Below are positions 26,841-34,965 of a stretch of 64,000 bases of DNA, one piece after another. Made by a program: the position numbers and the translations under genes. Below the pieces are notes generated by a model. It did no database searches. It was not told the origin of the DNA and saw only the letters and a list, made by a program, of their open reading frames with translations. Within the stretch, counting starts at the first letter, position 1. The number at the start of each line of letters is the position of its first letter. Location of the stretch: contig NZ_CP150227.1 of NCBI RefSeq assembly GCF_037971845.1, positions 4,216,001-4,280,000 on the forward strand. The letters run 5' to 3'. This DNA is from Paenibacillus sp. FSL R5-0766 (GTDB lineage: Bacteria; Bacillota; Bacilli; Paenibacillales; Paenibacillaceae).

Positions 26841-27794
26841 ATGAGATGGAAGCAACCTGCTAAACTGGGTTTACTGGCTACGGCTCTTGGCTGTACTGCC
26901 ATTGGCGCAATAATCACACCTTCAACAACACTGGCTGCATCTGTCCCCGCTTCCAAAGCGGTGTATCATCAATTCCAAACCTATCGAACAGAGGCATTGA
27001 AGTCCACAGAAAGTCTGGTTAAAGCGCGTAAATACCTGATGAATCATATCGATAAAGTCAGCCCTTGGCAGGCCACATTAATGACGCTGCAACTTGAGAA
27101 CATGCAGAACGTGAAATTGGCTGATATGGATTACCAAATGTATACGGAACAATTTCAACAGGCCATATCTCAAGCCCATGAACAACTTGGTTACGAACAG
27201 AAGCTTACATATAGTCGTCTGCTCAAAGAAATTAAAGATCCGACCGTGAAGAAACTTCTGCAGGAAGCATCTGATCTCGGGTTCAAACTGGAAACCAGTG
27301 AAGGCTTGTATTACCCCATCATCAATTATGAGATATATCAAAAGTTCAAACCTTTTGTAAAGGCTGATATTGCTGCATACATTGATATTATGGCTACCGA
27401 GTCCAACCAAATGACAACTTCAGATGGGGGCATTATCATCTCTTGGAACGAATTAATCCAGCGTGCATTGGAGAAAGAAGCCTTTTTGAACAACTTTCCG
27501 AATTCCAATCGTACAACAGCAGTGAAGCAAGGGTTATTTGTGGATTATCTGTTTTACGGAAGTGACAACACACCTGCTTATGATTGGTACACGGATGAAG
27601 AAATTCGCACCATGGACCCTGAGGTGAAACAGGCCTACGAGAAAGCTTTGGCTAAGCGGGAGCCCGATACGCAGAGTGTTCTTCTGGACACTATGGAAAA
27701 GATTTTACTGATTCTCAATCAGAACAATGATGAGCTTACACCTGAAGTCAGAGCAATCATTGAACCTGTTCAACAACAATTTGCCCGTGAATAA
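26841..27794 (+). CDS. Secreted hypothetical protein
   Basis: Protein of 317 residues with a signal peptide (MRWKQPAKLGLLATALG...TTLAASVPA, cleavage near residue 33). The mature part is helical and rich in Gln, Glu, Lys and Tyr, with no cysteine and no motif that I recognise. GGGGAGG lies before the ATG. It is monocistronic and ends at a strong terminator. It may be a cell-wall or medium protein; function unknown. Confidence 0.75.
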   Translation: MRWKQPAKLGLLATALGCTAIGAIITPSTTLAASVPASKAVYHQFQTYRTEALKSTESLVKARKYLMNHIDKVSPWQATLMTLQLENMQNVKLADMDYQMYTEQFQQAISQAHEQLGYEQKLTYSRLLKEIKDPTVKKLLQEASDLGFKLETSEGLYYPIINYEIYQKFKPFVKADIAAYIDIMATESNQMTTSDGGIIISWNELIQRALEKEAFLNNFPNSNRTTAVKQGLFVDYLFYGSDNTPAYDWYTDEEIRTMDPEVKQAYEKALAKREPDTQSVLLDTMEKILLILNQNNDELTPEVRAIIEPVQQQFARE

Positions 27795-27826
27795 TCGGGT
27801 GCTGAATCGCAAAATGTGAACGCCAA

Positions 27827-27863
27827 AAAAGCGGCAGTCCTCGAGACAGAGGTTGCCGCTTTT
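27827..27863 (+). terminator. Terminator after the secreted protein gene
   Basis: AAAAGCGGCA-CCTC and GAGG-TGCCGCTTTT form a strong hairpin. It also has A/T runs on both sides, so it may serve the convergent sigma factor gene too. Confidence 0.85.
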
Positions 27864-27893
27864 AAATTTACATATCAAGTCCTTACGTTTGGA

Positions 27894-28829
27894 TCAAAGA
27901 GTTGAAGTTTCTATTGATGTAAGTTTGTTTGGATTTACAACGAGATACACGCCCTCAATCCGCTCTCCGGAAGTGTCCAACTCCAAACAGAGTACCTCGG
28001 ACAACTGCCCTTCTTTCATCAACGCGAGTTGAAGTTCGCCATTAATCCACATCGGTACCCATTCCCTTTCACGCAATCGCGTAAGGACTCGCCGTGAGGT
28101 CAGGAGTGCAAGCACACCTTTGTGAATGTTCATTGTTCTCATAACCGTATGCACAACGCCACCGCCATCTGCTGTAAATACAGGCTGATCCGCCAGTAAC
28201 TCCAGCATGGCAGAGACGTCATAACGAAGGAAAGCCGATGTAAAACGGCTCAGCAATTCACCTTTAGCTATCATATCTGCATCACTCTGCTCGATCGGCG
28301 GAAGTCTTTCAGGCAAGTTCCGTCTGGCGCGGCTAAAGATTTGACGACAGTTAGTCTCCGTTTTGCCCAGCCAATCCGCTATTTCGGAATAATCATATCG
28401 GAACGCTTCACGAAGGACAAAAACAGCCCGTTCCATGGGCGATAGACGCTCCAACATGACCAGATAGGCGTAGGAGATCAGCTCTTTTTTCTCCATCGTT
28501 TCCTCTGGCATGTTCGCCTCTTCACTGTCACCCATCGGCTCTGGCAGCCACTCACCAACATAACTTTCCCGCTGATTACGGGCGGAATTTAGCAGATTCA
28601 AACTTCGGTTCACAATCAATCTGGCGATGTAGGACTTGGGATTACGAATATCCTGAGCAGACGTGCTCTGAATCCCCGCAAAGCAATCCTGCACAATATC
28701 TTCAGCTTCTACCACACTACCCAGCATGCGGTAAGCTATGGAAAATGCATATTTTTTATAACGAATATACAACTCACCAACATCCAGAGAAGACACATCT
28801 GGCTCATTGGCGTGGAGATTGGAATTCAT
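27894..28829 (-). CDS. ECF sigma factor of the SigJ type
   Basis: RNA polymerase sigma factor of 311 residues. Region 2 (YKKYAFSIAYRMLGSVVEAEDIVQD) and region 4 (LSPMERAVFVLREAFRYDYSEIADWLG) are followed by a SnoaL-like C-terminal domain of about 130 residues, the layout of ECF41/SigJ-like factors that sense a signal through this domain instead of an anti-sigma factor. The ATG at 28829 has AGAGGGGG before it. It is directly downstream of an AhpD-like gene, which is the usual genomic partner. Conditions of activity are unknown. Confidence 0.88.
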   Translation of the reverse strand: MNSNLHANEPDVSSLDVGELYIRYKKYAFSIAYRMLGSVVEAEDIVQDCFAGIQSTSAQDIRNPKSYIARLIVNRSLNLLNSARNQRESYVGEWLPEPMGDSEEANMPEETMEKKELISYAYLVMLERLSPMERAVFVLREAFRYDYSEIADWLGKTETNCRQIFSRARRNLPERLPPIEQSDADMIAKGELLSRFTSAFLRYDVSAMLELLADQPVFTADGGGVVHTVMRTMNIHKGVLALLTSRRVLTRLREREWVPMWINGELQLALMKEGQLSEVLCLELDTSGERIEGVYLVVNPNKLTSIETSTL

Positions 28830-28863
28830 AAGAATGGCCCCCTCTGGCATGGTGCGTGTATTT

Positions 28864-29310
28864 TTAGTTAAAGCAACCCGGATACATTCCAGTTGTGATC
28901 GCAATCCGGTTCCAGTTATTAATCGTGTTAATGGCCAGGATCAGATCCACCAGTTCGGATTCACTGAAATGTTCACGAACCTTATCGTACAACGCAAGGG
29001 GTACACCGTGTTTCGAGATTCGGGTCACCGCTTCAGCCAGCTCCAGCATAACACGTTCTTGATCCGTGAAGAAAGCCACTTCACGCCACACACTCAGCAA
29101 TAAAATATGATCCGCATAATCTCCCAGTTTCATCAGATCTTTGGCATGCATATCGAGACAAAAGGCGCAGCCATTAATCTGGGACACTCGGATTTTTAAC
29201 AGCTCATACAATACTTTATTTTCAAATTGCCCGGATATATATTGCTCCATCGCCATCATCGCTTTAAAAGCACCTGGACTAGCTACTCTGTAATTCGTTC
29301 TTAAATTCAT
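28864..29310 (-). CDS. Carboxymuconolactone decarboxylase/AhpD-like protein
   Basis: Protein of 148 residues with the redox-active motif Cys48-x-x-Cys51-x-x-x-His55 (GCAFCLDMH), typical of AhpD-like alkylhydroperoxidases. It begins MNLRTNYRVASPGAFKAM, the standard start of this subgroup. It lies 34 bp upstream of the SigJ-type sigma factor gene, a conserved pairing. The inferred role is peroxide or thiol redox chemistry under control of that sigma factor. Confidence 0.88.
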   Translation of the reverse strand: MNLRTNYRVASPGAFKAMMAMEQYISGQFENKVLYELLKIRVSQINGCAFCLDMHAKDLMKLGDYADHILLLSVWREVAFFTDQERVMLELAEAVTRISKHGVPLALYDKVREHFSESELVDLILAINTINNWNRIAITTGMYPGCFN

Positions 29311-29716
29311 TTCTTATTCGCCTCCGTCATTTGGTTTACATACTGTAGACAAATGACGGTTGGGATCTGTGACATTCTTTGCGAAAATCTTTTTATGCTC
29401 ACAAGGATGTCAGCTCAACTAACGAATATTCACACTGAGATTCTGATGGCAGGACAACCTCCTTGGAGTCAATAATCAGTAATGGAAAAACATACTGAAA
29501 GGTTGTTCTCTTTTTACAATTAACATCTAACGTAAGAAAAATCCGGATTTCCCCGTATCCATGTACGGTTTTTACTGATCTATTTGTGATTTCAAACAAA
29601 AACAAGTTACCTATATTGATATATCGACCAAAAGAGTAGTAACATACGGCTAACCAAGTTAACTTTTCTAACATAAAAAGAGAATCGTTTATTCATATCG
29701 GCAAGGAGTGTTTCCT
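29311..29716. other. Intergenic region with one half of a dispersed repeat
   Basis: No gene is supported. At 29409-29452 the sequence (CTCAACTAACGAATATTCAC... GATTCTGATGGCAG) matches the left end of the palindromic repeat at 30779. The remainder is AT-rich and must contain the promoter of the Rieske gene. Confidence 0.5.
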
Positions 29717-30763
29717 ATGATAACTTCCAACGCAAACCGTAATGTGACGTCCGAATTGCCTAGAGTGTGTACGTTCACCGCAGAAGACTGGCATGTATTA
29801 TCCCAATATTGGTACCCGGTAGCCCAAGCAACCGAAGTAACAGACAAACCCCTGGCTGCTCAATTACTCGACGTGAAGCTGGTTCTCTACCGCAGTAATG
29901 ATCAGATTGTGGTAGCCAAGGATCTTTGTTTTCACCGCGGGGCTCCACTTAGCAAAGGCTGGGTAGAAAATGGCGAGATTGTCTGCCCTTATCACGGTTT
30001 TCGTTATAATTGTGAAGGAAAATGTACCGTAGTTCCTGCGCACCCAAGTTCCAAGATCTCGCCTAAGCTCAAACTTATCGTCTATCCGGCAGTCGAACGT
30101 TATGGCTTGATCTGGACCACTTTAGCGGGAAAGGAAGAACAGATCCCCTCCTTCCCTGGATGGGATGATCCGTATTATATCAATATTTTGCCACCCAACT
30201 TTGACATTGCTGGTTCCTCTGGACGACAAATGGAGGGATTCCTGGATGTATCCCATTTTGCCTATGTGCATACCGAAACGTTTGGTGATCGAAACAACAC
30301 AGAAGTCCCCCAATACAAAGTAAAACGCGAAGGTAATGAGTTACTGGCCGAGTATTGGAGTACGGTGAGTAACTATGGCAAAGGGCAAGATCTTGTTGCA
30401 CCTGAAGGTTTCCAATGGCTGCGCGAGTTTCGGGTTTTTCCACCCTTTGCGGCTTCTCTTACGGTACATTTCCCAGGAGACGACAAGCTAAATATTCTGA
30501 ATTGTGCTTCGCCGATCTCTGCCCGTTATACACGTTTATTCTGTCCAATCACACGCAACTTTGACAAAGACGCTCCGATTGAAGACACAATCAAATTCAA
30601 CTTACAGGTATTTGAAGAAGACCGCGAGATGGTCGAGTCACAGAAACCGGAGGATCTGCCCCTTGATCTGCATGCCGAGGCCCATATTCCCGCAGACCGT
30701 ACTTCGATTGCTTATCGTCAATTGTTAACGGAGCTTGGCTTGGGACGAAATTACACGTCGTAA
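29717..30763 (+). CDS. Rieske [2Fe-2S] oxygenase
   Basis: Protein of 348 residues of the PaO/VanA-like ring-hydroxylating oxygenase type. The Rieske cluster ligands are Cys71, His73, Cys90 and His93 (CFHRG ... CPYHG). The mononuclear iron site is in FLDVSHFAYVH (Asp and two His near residues 176-187). The ATG at 29717 follows AAGGAG by 8 bp. No reductase or ferredoxin gene is adjacent, so electrons must come from an unlinked partner. The substrate is unknown. It is flanked on both sides by repeat sequences. Confidence 0.88.
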   Translation: MITSNANRNVTSELPRVCTFTAEDWHVLSQYWYPVAQATEVTDKPLAAQLLDVKLVLYRSNDQIVVAKDLCFHRGAPLSKGWVENGEIVCPYHGFRYNCEGKCTVVPAHPSSKISPKLKLIVYPAVERYGLIWTTLAGKEEQIPSFPGWDDPYYINILPPNFDIAGSSGRQMEGFLDVSHFAYVHTETFGDRNNTEVPQYKVKREGNELLAEYWSTVSNYGKGQDLVAPEGFQWLREFRVFPPFAASLTVHFPGDDKLNILNCASPISARYTRLFCPITRNFDKDAPIEDTIKFNLQVFEEDREMVESQKPEDLPLDLHAEAHIPADRTSIAYRQLLTELGLGRNYTS

Positions 30764-30778
30764 ATAGATAGTATATAA

Positions 30779-30995
30779 GTTCAACTAATGAATATATTTA
30801 CACTGGCACTCCGATGGCAGAATAACTTTACGATCGCTGTTATCCCCAGATTTTTTTATTCCATTTTTTCATAGGGAAAATCCGGTGATAGCGTAGGCTT
30901 CCGATGTAGCTTTCTTTTAGAAAGCTTTTAGGCGAACGCTCCGCTTCTTCAAGTTATTTCTGCCCTCTCCGTTATCGTGTAAATGTTAGTTGAAC
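30779..30995. repeat. 217-bp palindromic (MITE-like) element
   Basis: The ends are imperfect inverted repeats of about 45 bp: the left starts GTTCAACTAATGAATATATT and the right, on the other strand, starts GTTCAACTAACATTTACACG. The interior holds a hairpin AGCTTTCT-TTT-AGAAAGCT. No coding frame is present. Related half-elements occur at 29409, 40949 and 41596, so it looks like a dispersed, non-autonomous repeat family. Confidence 0.7.
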
Positions 30996-31049
30996 ATTTT
31001 CTTAGGAACTCAGGACATCTTATTTGGCCTCTAGGTCCTCATTTAAAAT

Positions 31050-31270
31050 TGTAAGGAACATCAGACACTTTACTTCCCAAAATCCCCCGATAAAAACATT
31101 TCATACGGCTGTTTATTCTGATATAAGGTGTCTCAGATTCTTTAGATTTCTAGGCACGCTTCAAATCCTTGATTAAGATGCCTTCGATTCGTTAGCGCTT
31201 CATACTTCGCTCTAAACACGTTCAGGTATGCATCTGCTTTCAGCAGGTTTGAAGACACCTTTAATCAAAG
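31050..31270. repeat. Two further imperfect inverted repeats
   Basis: TAAGGAACATCAGACACTTT (31052-) is an imperfect inverse of the segment at about 31122-31144. CTTGATTAAGATGCCTT (about 31168-31184) is an imperfect inverse of the segment at about 31251-31269. Together with the 217-bp element this gives about 500 bp of non-coding, structure-rich DNA. Confidence 0.5.
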
Positions 31271-31301
31271 AAAGAAGCGTTCCTTTGCGGACGCTTCTTT
31301 T
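31271..31301. terminator. Bidirectional terminator
   Basis: AAGAAGCGT / ACGCTTCTT stem with a 10-nt loop, T run on the plus strand and A run at the other side. It lies between the Rieske gene region and the end of the convergent cupin gene. Confidence 0.75.
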
Positions 31302-31360
31302 GCTATACCTAATTTAATTGAAGTACCTATGTGTATTAGATAAACCTTGCCTCATAAACA

Positions 31361-32146
31361 TTATCTTTCCTCTTGATTATTCGTATTCACAGGAAGCTCT
31401 CTATAGTACGGACAGCCCGGCTCATGAATGATACGTGGATCAACCCAAGTGCCCCAGTACGGAAGACGGTTCACGTAAGGTTGCATATTTGGCTGCATGT
31501 TGGGTTGTGTGTTTGGTTGCATGTTTGGCTGTACATTGGGTTGTACATTCGGCATTACGTAAGGCTGATGATTCACATTTGGAGCACTGTTAGAGGCAGG
31601 GGCAGTTGAAGCCTGGCAATCTGCCGGCGGGCCAATAATCACTGTTTTTTGGATGGGGGCGAGCGCTTCTTGAATTTTTGTCTCGTCCAGACAGTACGTA
31701 TGAGCCAGAACATTCGCAGGGGTAAGACGCAAGATGTCTGAGCCAAATATCGCTTCAGGCACAGGTGCATCGAAGATCGCCAGTAAGTGCGTATGATCTA
31801 CAGTAGCCATTTCATAGTGCCACCAACCTTGAGGTACATTAGCCACCTGCCCTGGAGTAATCGGGAAATGAAGCAATTCATTGGTGAACGGATTAATGAG
31901 GGACACGACGGCCGCACCGCTGATGCAGTATACCAACTCCGTTGCATTCTGATGCGTATGTGGTTCAACCACATTGCCCGTGTTGAGGAAAATATCCAGT
32001 AAAGAAGCATTGCCCAGTGTGTTTAACTGCTTGATGGAAAGAGCGTTAATATAGTTGTTCTCATCCTTCTTGAATAACGGGTTATTGCTCAAATCGTAAG
32101 TAAATTCGGTGGTTGGTAAAGTGTAATCCATGTATGAGGTTGCCAA
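31361..32146 (-). CDS. Cupin-domain protein with Gln-Pro-Asn repeat tail
   Basis: Protein of up to 261 residues, a longer paralogue of the cupin at 14368. Cupin motif 1 is in VEPHTHQNATELVYCISG and motif 2 in VPQGWWHYEMA, with His and Glu metal ligands. The C-terminal part shares the HTYCLDE and IIGPPADC segments with the paralogue. About residues 205-240 form repeats of the type QPNxQPNM, followed by a Pro/Arg-rich end with CPYY. The start is unsure: TTG at 32146 or ATG at 32131, neither with a strong ribosome binding site. Possibly a spore or surface protein; function unknown. Confidence 0.8.
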   Translation of the reverse strand: MATSYMDYTLPTTEFTYDLSNNPLFKKDENNYINALSIKQLNTLGNASLLDIFLNTGNVVEPHTHQNATELVYCISGAAVVSLINPFTNELLHFPITPGQVANVPQGWWHYEMATVDHTHLLAIFDAPVPEAIFGSDILRLTPANVLAHTYCLDETKIQEALAPIQKTVIIGPPADCQASTAPASNSAPNVNHQPYVMPNVQPNVQPNMQPNTQPNMQPNMQPYVNRLPYWGTWVDPRIIHEPGCPYYRELPVNTNNQEER

Positions 32147-32250
32147 AATAAAACGCCTGCCCTTCGCTCTCGGTTTAGGTCATAACCTATATGCCAGCTT
32201 ATGCCCAGCGCCCAGATACGTGAGCCCATTTCCGCCAAGTTCTCATCGCA

Positions 32251-32298
32251 TAACAAATATCCCTGACTCGGACATCCCGAGCAGGGCTCTATTTGTTA
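32251..32298 (-). terminator. Long hairpin overlapping the LRR gene stop codon
   Basis: TAACAAATA and TATTTGTTA form the outer arms, with inner CCCTG/CAGGG and CTCGG/CCGAG pairs. The stem covers the stop codon of the gene at 32296. Confidence 0.6.
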
Positions 32299-33348
32299 CA
32301 TGTTCTTTTTCATTTCCCAGACTTCTTCCCAATGGGTTCCAAATGGAATATTCATTAAGTCTACATACTCCAGCCAGTGCATTCTTGTGACAACATCCGG
32401 AGTTCCCTCAATTAGTGCATTCGTCACCAGTAAAGCACGCAAATTCTTCAGTCTTTCCAACTCGGGAGGAAGTTCACGTATCCCGGAATATACTATCTCC
32501 AGATACTTCAGCTCACTTAATTCACCAATCTCAGGCGGAATACAATTTAATCCCAACTCAGTTTGTGGTTTGGGCCTCCAACCAGGTGCAGATTCAAAAG
32601 GGCTGCCACAATAAATTCTTAATTCTTGAAGTTGCTTCAATTTCCCGATTTCTGCCGGAATACACTCCAGATCCAGCGTTGTAATGACCAATCTTTCCAA
32701 TGAAGTAAGTTCAAACAGACTTGCAGGGAGTGAGTACAGATTCTGCTCAAAAATCGTCAACTCCTTCAAGTGCTTCAACTCCCGAATTCGTTCGGGAAGC
32801 TCACTTAAACCATGTAAGCTGATATCCAGCTTATCGGTCTGATGCCTGATCGCATCGTCCAGAAGATGATCAATTTCCTTATGACGGTCCAATTCAAAGA
32901 ACAACCCTGGAATCCGCTCCATAAGTTCACTCGCTTCTTTGTATGTAATCCTCATGCCATACATATGCTCATGGGCAACCGAGAAAAAATAATCATTTCC
33001 GTCTTCTGTCATAAAGCAAAGATCGTCCGGCAATGACGGGTAACACCAATCATGAAAACGATTGGCTTCTTCTTTGAGCACTTGACCCGATTCCGGCGTA
33101 CAGCGATATGTATAATAGGTGCCTTCGGAATAATAGGCTCCGCTTTTCAGCATCATCTCTTCCATCGTAGCACGTTCCACAAGATAGGGCTGCAATCTCT
33201 CTAACACACGAACTACTTCCGGTATCTCATTCTCTTCGTACCTTTGTCTGTCTACCAGCACAAAACGATCTGCCTTCTCGATCAATTCGTCAATCAACAG
33301 TTCATAGGCAGTTCCTCTTGGATCAGTGTGAAAAGCTACGGCTACCAT
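32296..33348 (-). CDS. Leucine-rich-repeat protein
   Basis: Protein of 350 residues. The first 170 residues are a unique acidic domain without recognised motifs (includes HDWCYPSLPDDLCF and EHMYGMRITYKEASELMER). Residues about 185-340 contain roughly six 23-residue leucine-rich repeats (for example LTSLERLVITTLDLECIPAEI, ELKYLEIVYSGIRELPPEL) of the bacterial LPxxI type. The ATG at 33348 has GAGGGGG before it. No signal peptide, so an intracellular protein-binding role is likely. It neighbours a SUKH-rich operon on the same strand. Function unknown. Confidence 0.8.
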   Translation of the reverse strand: MVAVAFHTDPRGTAYELLIDELIEKADRFVLVDRQRYEENEIPEVVRVLERLQPYLVERATMEEMMLKSGAYYSEGTYYTYRCTPESGQVLKEEANRFHDWCYPSLPDDLCFMTEDGNDYFFSVAHEHMYGMRITYKEASELMERIPGLFFELDRHKEIDHLLDDAIRHQTDKLDISLHGLSELPERIRELKHLKELTIFEQNLYSLPASLFELTSLERLVITTLDLECIPAEIGKLKQLQELRIYCGSPFESAPGWRPKPQTELGLNCIPPEIGELSELKYLEIVYSGIRELPPELERLKNLRALLVTNALIEGTPDVVTRMHWLEYVDLMNIPFGTHWEEVWEMKKNM

Positions 33349-33463
33349 AGGTTCCCCCTCATTACTCATTATTCATTATTCATTAATCTTCAATCTGCTG
33401 TATCATCTGAAACCACTGTGGCATAGGCTGATATCATCAATCCAGTCATTGGAGGCTTATTAC

Positions 33464-33787
33464 ATGGCATACGGCCCTGGTTCAGTTTCATCCCCGCAAT
33501 CTGCGGGTTATCCTTACCCTTATTATCCGTCACCCCCACCGTATCCTTACCCTTATCCCTATCCATACCCGCCCATCGTTCCTGTTCCACTACCGTATCC
33601 GATCGGTGGTCCTTGGTGGCATGGTGGATATCCAGGAGGCGGTTATCCCGGCGGTGGTTACCCAGGTGGGCACCATGGTCCTTTCCCTGGAGGTGGCTAT
33701 CCCGGCGGACCTCACGGCGGTGGACCTGGTGGGCACGGTGGACCTCCAGGCGGAGGATTTCACGGACATCGTTTCTTTCAGTGGTAA
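33464..33787 (+). CDS. Pro/Tyr/Gly-rich low-complexity protein
   Basis: Protein of 107 residues. The ATG at 33464 follows GGAGG by 8 bp. After a short Ser-rich start it has repeated Pro-Tyr pairs (about residues 18-42), then GYPGGGYPGG-type repeats with many Gly and His up to the end (HGHRFFQW). Such composition is seen in spore-coat and surface proteins and in His-rich metal-binding tails. It sits alone on the plus strand between minus-strand genes and ends at a small hairpin. Confidence 0.7.
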   Translation: MAYGPGSVSSPQSAGYPYPYYPSPPPYPYPYPYPYPPIVPVPLPYPIGGPWWHGGYPGGGYPGGGYPGGHHGPFPGGGYPGGPHGGGPGGHGGPPGGGFHGHRFFQW

Positions 33788-33824
33788 TCATTAGACTTAT
33801 TCAAAGTACTGGTTCATATCAGAT

Positions 33825-33850
33825 AAAGGAGTTGCTTCGGCAGCTTCTTT
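33825..33850 (+). terminator. TTCG-loop terminator
   Basis: AAAGGAGTTGC-TTCG-GCAGCTTCTTT forms an 11-bp stem with G-U pairs and a stable tetraloop, about 40 bp past the Gly-rich gene. Confidence 0.6.
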
Positions 33851-33884
33851 ATTATTGAAGGAATTGTCTAATCGTGCAGGACTT

Positions 33885-34499
33885 TTAATACGTGATCTCA
33901 TCCATCATCTTCAAATTACGGTTCGACATAACGAGCAGATCAGTGAAAGTAGGCGTTAGGAAATAAACAAAGTCCGGATCGTGTACATACATAATAATCT
34001 GCCCATACGTCCCTTCCGCCGTTGGATCAAAATCGAGCATCAGATACAGTGAACCTCCCGCGATTGTTGCAAAAGGAATCCATTGTTTGTGGAACAGGTA
34101 TGGCTTGATCTCCGGGTCCAACTGGCTGATCTCCTCCGCAGAATAATACTCTTCCAACTTCTCATCTACTTCACAGAAGTATTGTTTGGTCTCTCGAATC
34201 TCTTCCAATGACATCAGATAAAATGGCGTACATCGGCCCGTCTCGGCATCACCCGGGTACAGCACATGCAACCCGTAGCCACTGCCGTCTTTCCTTTGGT
34301 AAAAGGCACGAAAATCGCCAGGCAGCCGGATGCCATACTCCTTTTCGAATAGATCCAGACTTTCCTCGGATGCACCTTCCCGATGTTGATATTCTTCAAA
34401 CAATTGCCGAATCTCTTGATCCTGTATTCTCTCATCTAACAAGTGATTCAACTCGTCCATTAACACGTTTAATGATACATTCGGGTCCAATCTCACCAC
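33885..34499 (-). CDS. SUKH (SMI1/KNR4) family protein
   Basis: Protein of 204 residues starting at GTG behind GGGGAGG. The SUKH fold is shown by LDLFEKEYGIRLPGDFRAFYQRKDGSG near residues 48-75 and by WIPFATIAGGSLYLMLDFDP plus GTYGQIIMYVHD near 140-175. In bacteria, SUKH proteins are best known as immunity proteins against nuclease or deaminase toxins, but some have other roles. It is the last gene of a seven-gene minus-strand group (38933-33885). No toxin gene is visible here. Confidence 0.85.
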   Translation of the reverse strand: MVRLDPNVSLNVLMDELNHLLDERIQDQEIRQLFEEYQHREGASEESLDLFEKEYGIRLPGDFRAFYQRKDGSGYGLHVLYPGDAETGRCTPFYLMSLEEIRETKQYFCEVDEKLEEYYSAEEISQLDPEIKPYLFHKQWIPFATIAGGSLYLMLDFDPTAEGTYGQIIMYVHDPDFVYFLTPTFTDLLVMSNRNLKMMDEITY

Positions 34500-34511
34500 A
34501 CCTCCCCTAAC

Positions 34512-34934
34512 TCAGTTCTTCACTTCTTGTAGATATTGATGATATTCCCAAAACGCTTCTTCCTCTCCGCCGCCTTCAATCAGAATCATGACTGCGTAAG
34601 ATAACAAATTAAGCCATTGTTCCATCAATGCCACCTGTTCGTCCGAAATGAGGTTGTTGCTGCGAAGCATACCCTCAGGTTCAACGGCCCAAGCACGTGC
34701 CATGTGAGTAATTCCCCATAGACATGCCATGACTTCCCGATCCAGTGAAGGCCGTGCAAGTTCGGGTGCCAAAACCCGCAATATCTCCATCAACTCATGA
34801 AAATTCTCCTCAATTAATTGTCCACGAAAGGGCCGCAGACTGCCAATAAAACCGTTCTCCATCTTAGGATGACTCAGATCATCATAGGAAAAGGAGTGAC
34901 ATTTTAATAACGTTACAGCCTCTTCACGTTCCAT
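34512..34934 (-). CDS. Hypothetical 140-residue protein
   Basis: Soluble, mostly helical acidic protein starting MEREEAVTLLKCHSF at 34934, with GGGGTGAAGGA upstream. No recognised family. It contains LWGITHMARAWAVEPEGMLRSN and ends with an Glu-rich GGGEEEAFWEYHQYLQ stretch. The distances to neighbours (12 and 31 bp) place it firmly in the SUKH operon. Small acidic proteins in such settings are often immunity proteins, but this is only an inference. Confidence 0.65.
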   Translation of the reverse strand: MEREEAVTLLKCHSFSYDDLSHPKMENGFIGSLRPFRGQLIEENFHELMEILRVLAPELARPSLDREVMACLWGITHMARAWAVEPEGMLRSNNLISDEQVALMEQWLNLLSYAVMILIEGGGEEEAFWEYHQYLQEVKN

Positions 34935-34965
34935 TCCTTCACCCCTAACTAGGTAAAATGCTGCC

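Noticed and set aside
29399..29674. Minus-strand open frame of 91 codons upstream of the Rieske gene
   Set aside because: It runs through a repeat half-copy, has no ribosome binding site and no recognisable protein features.
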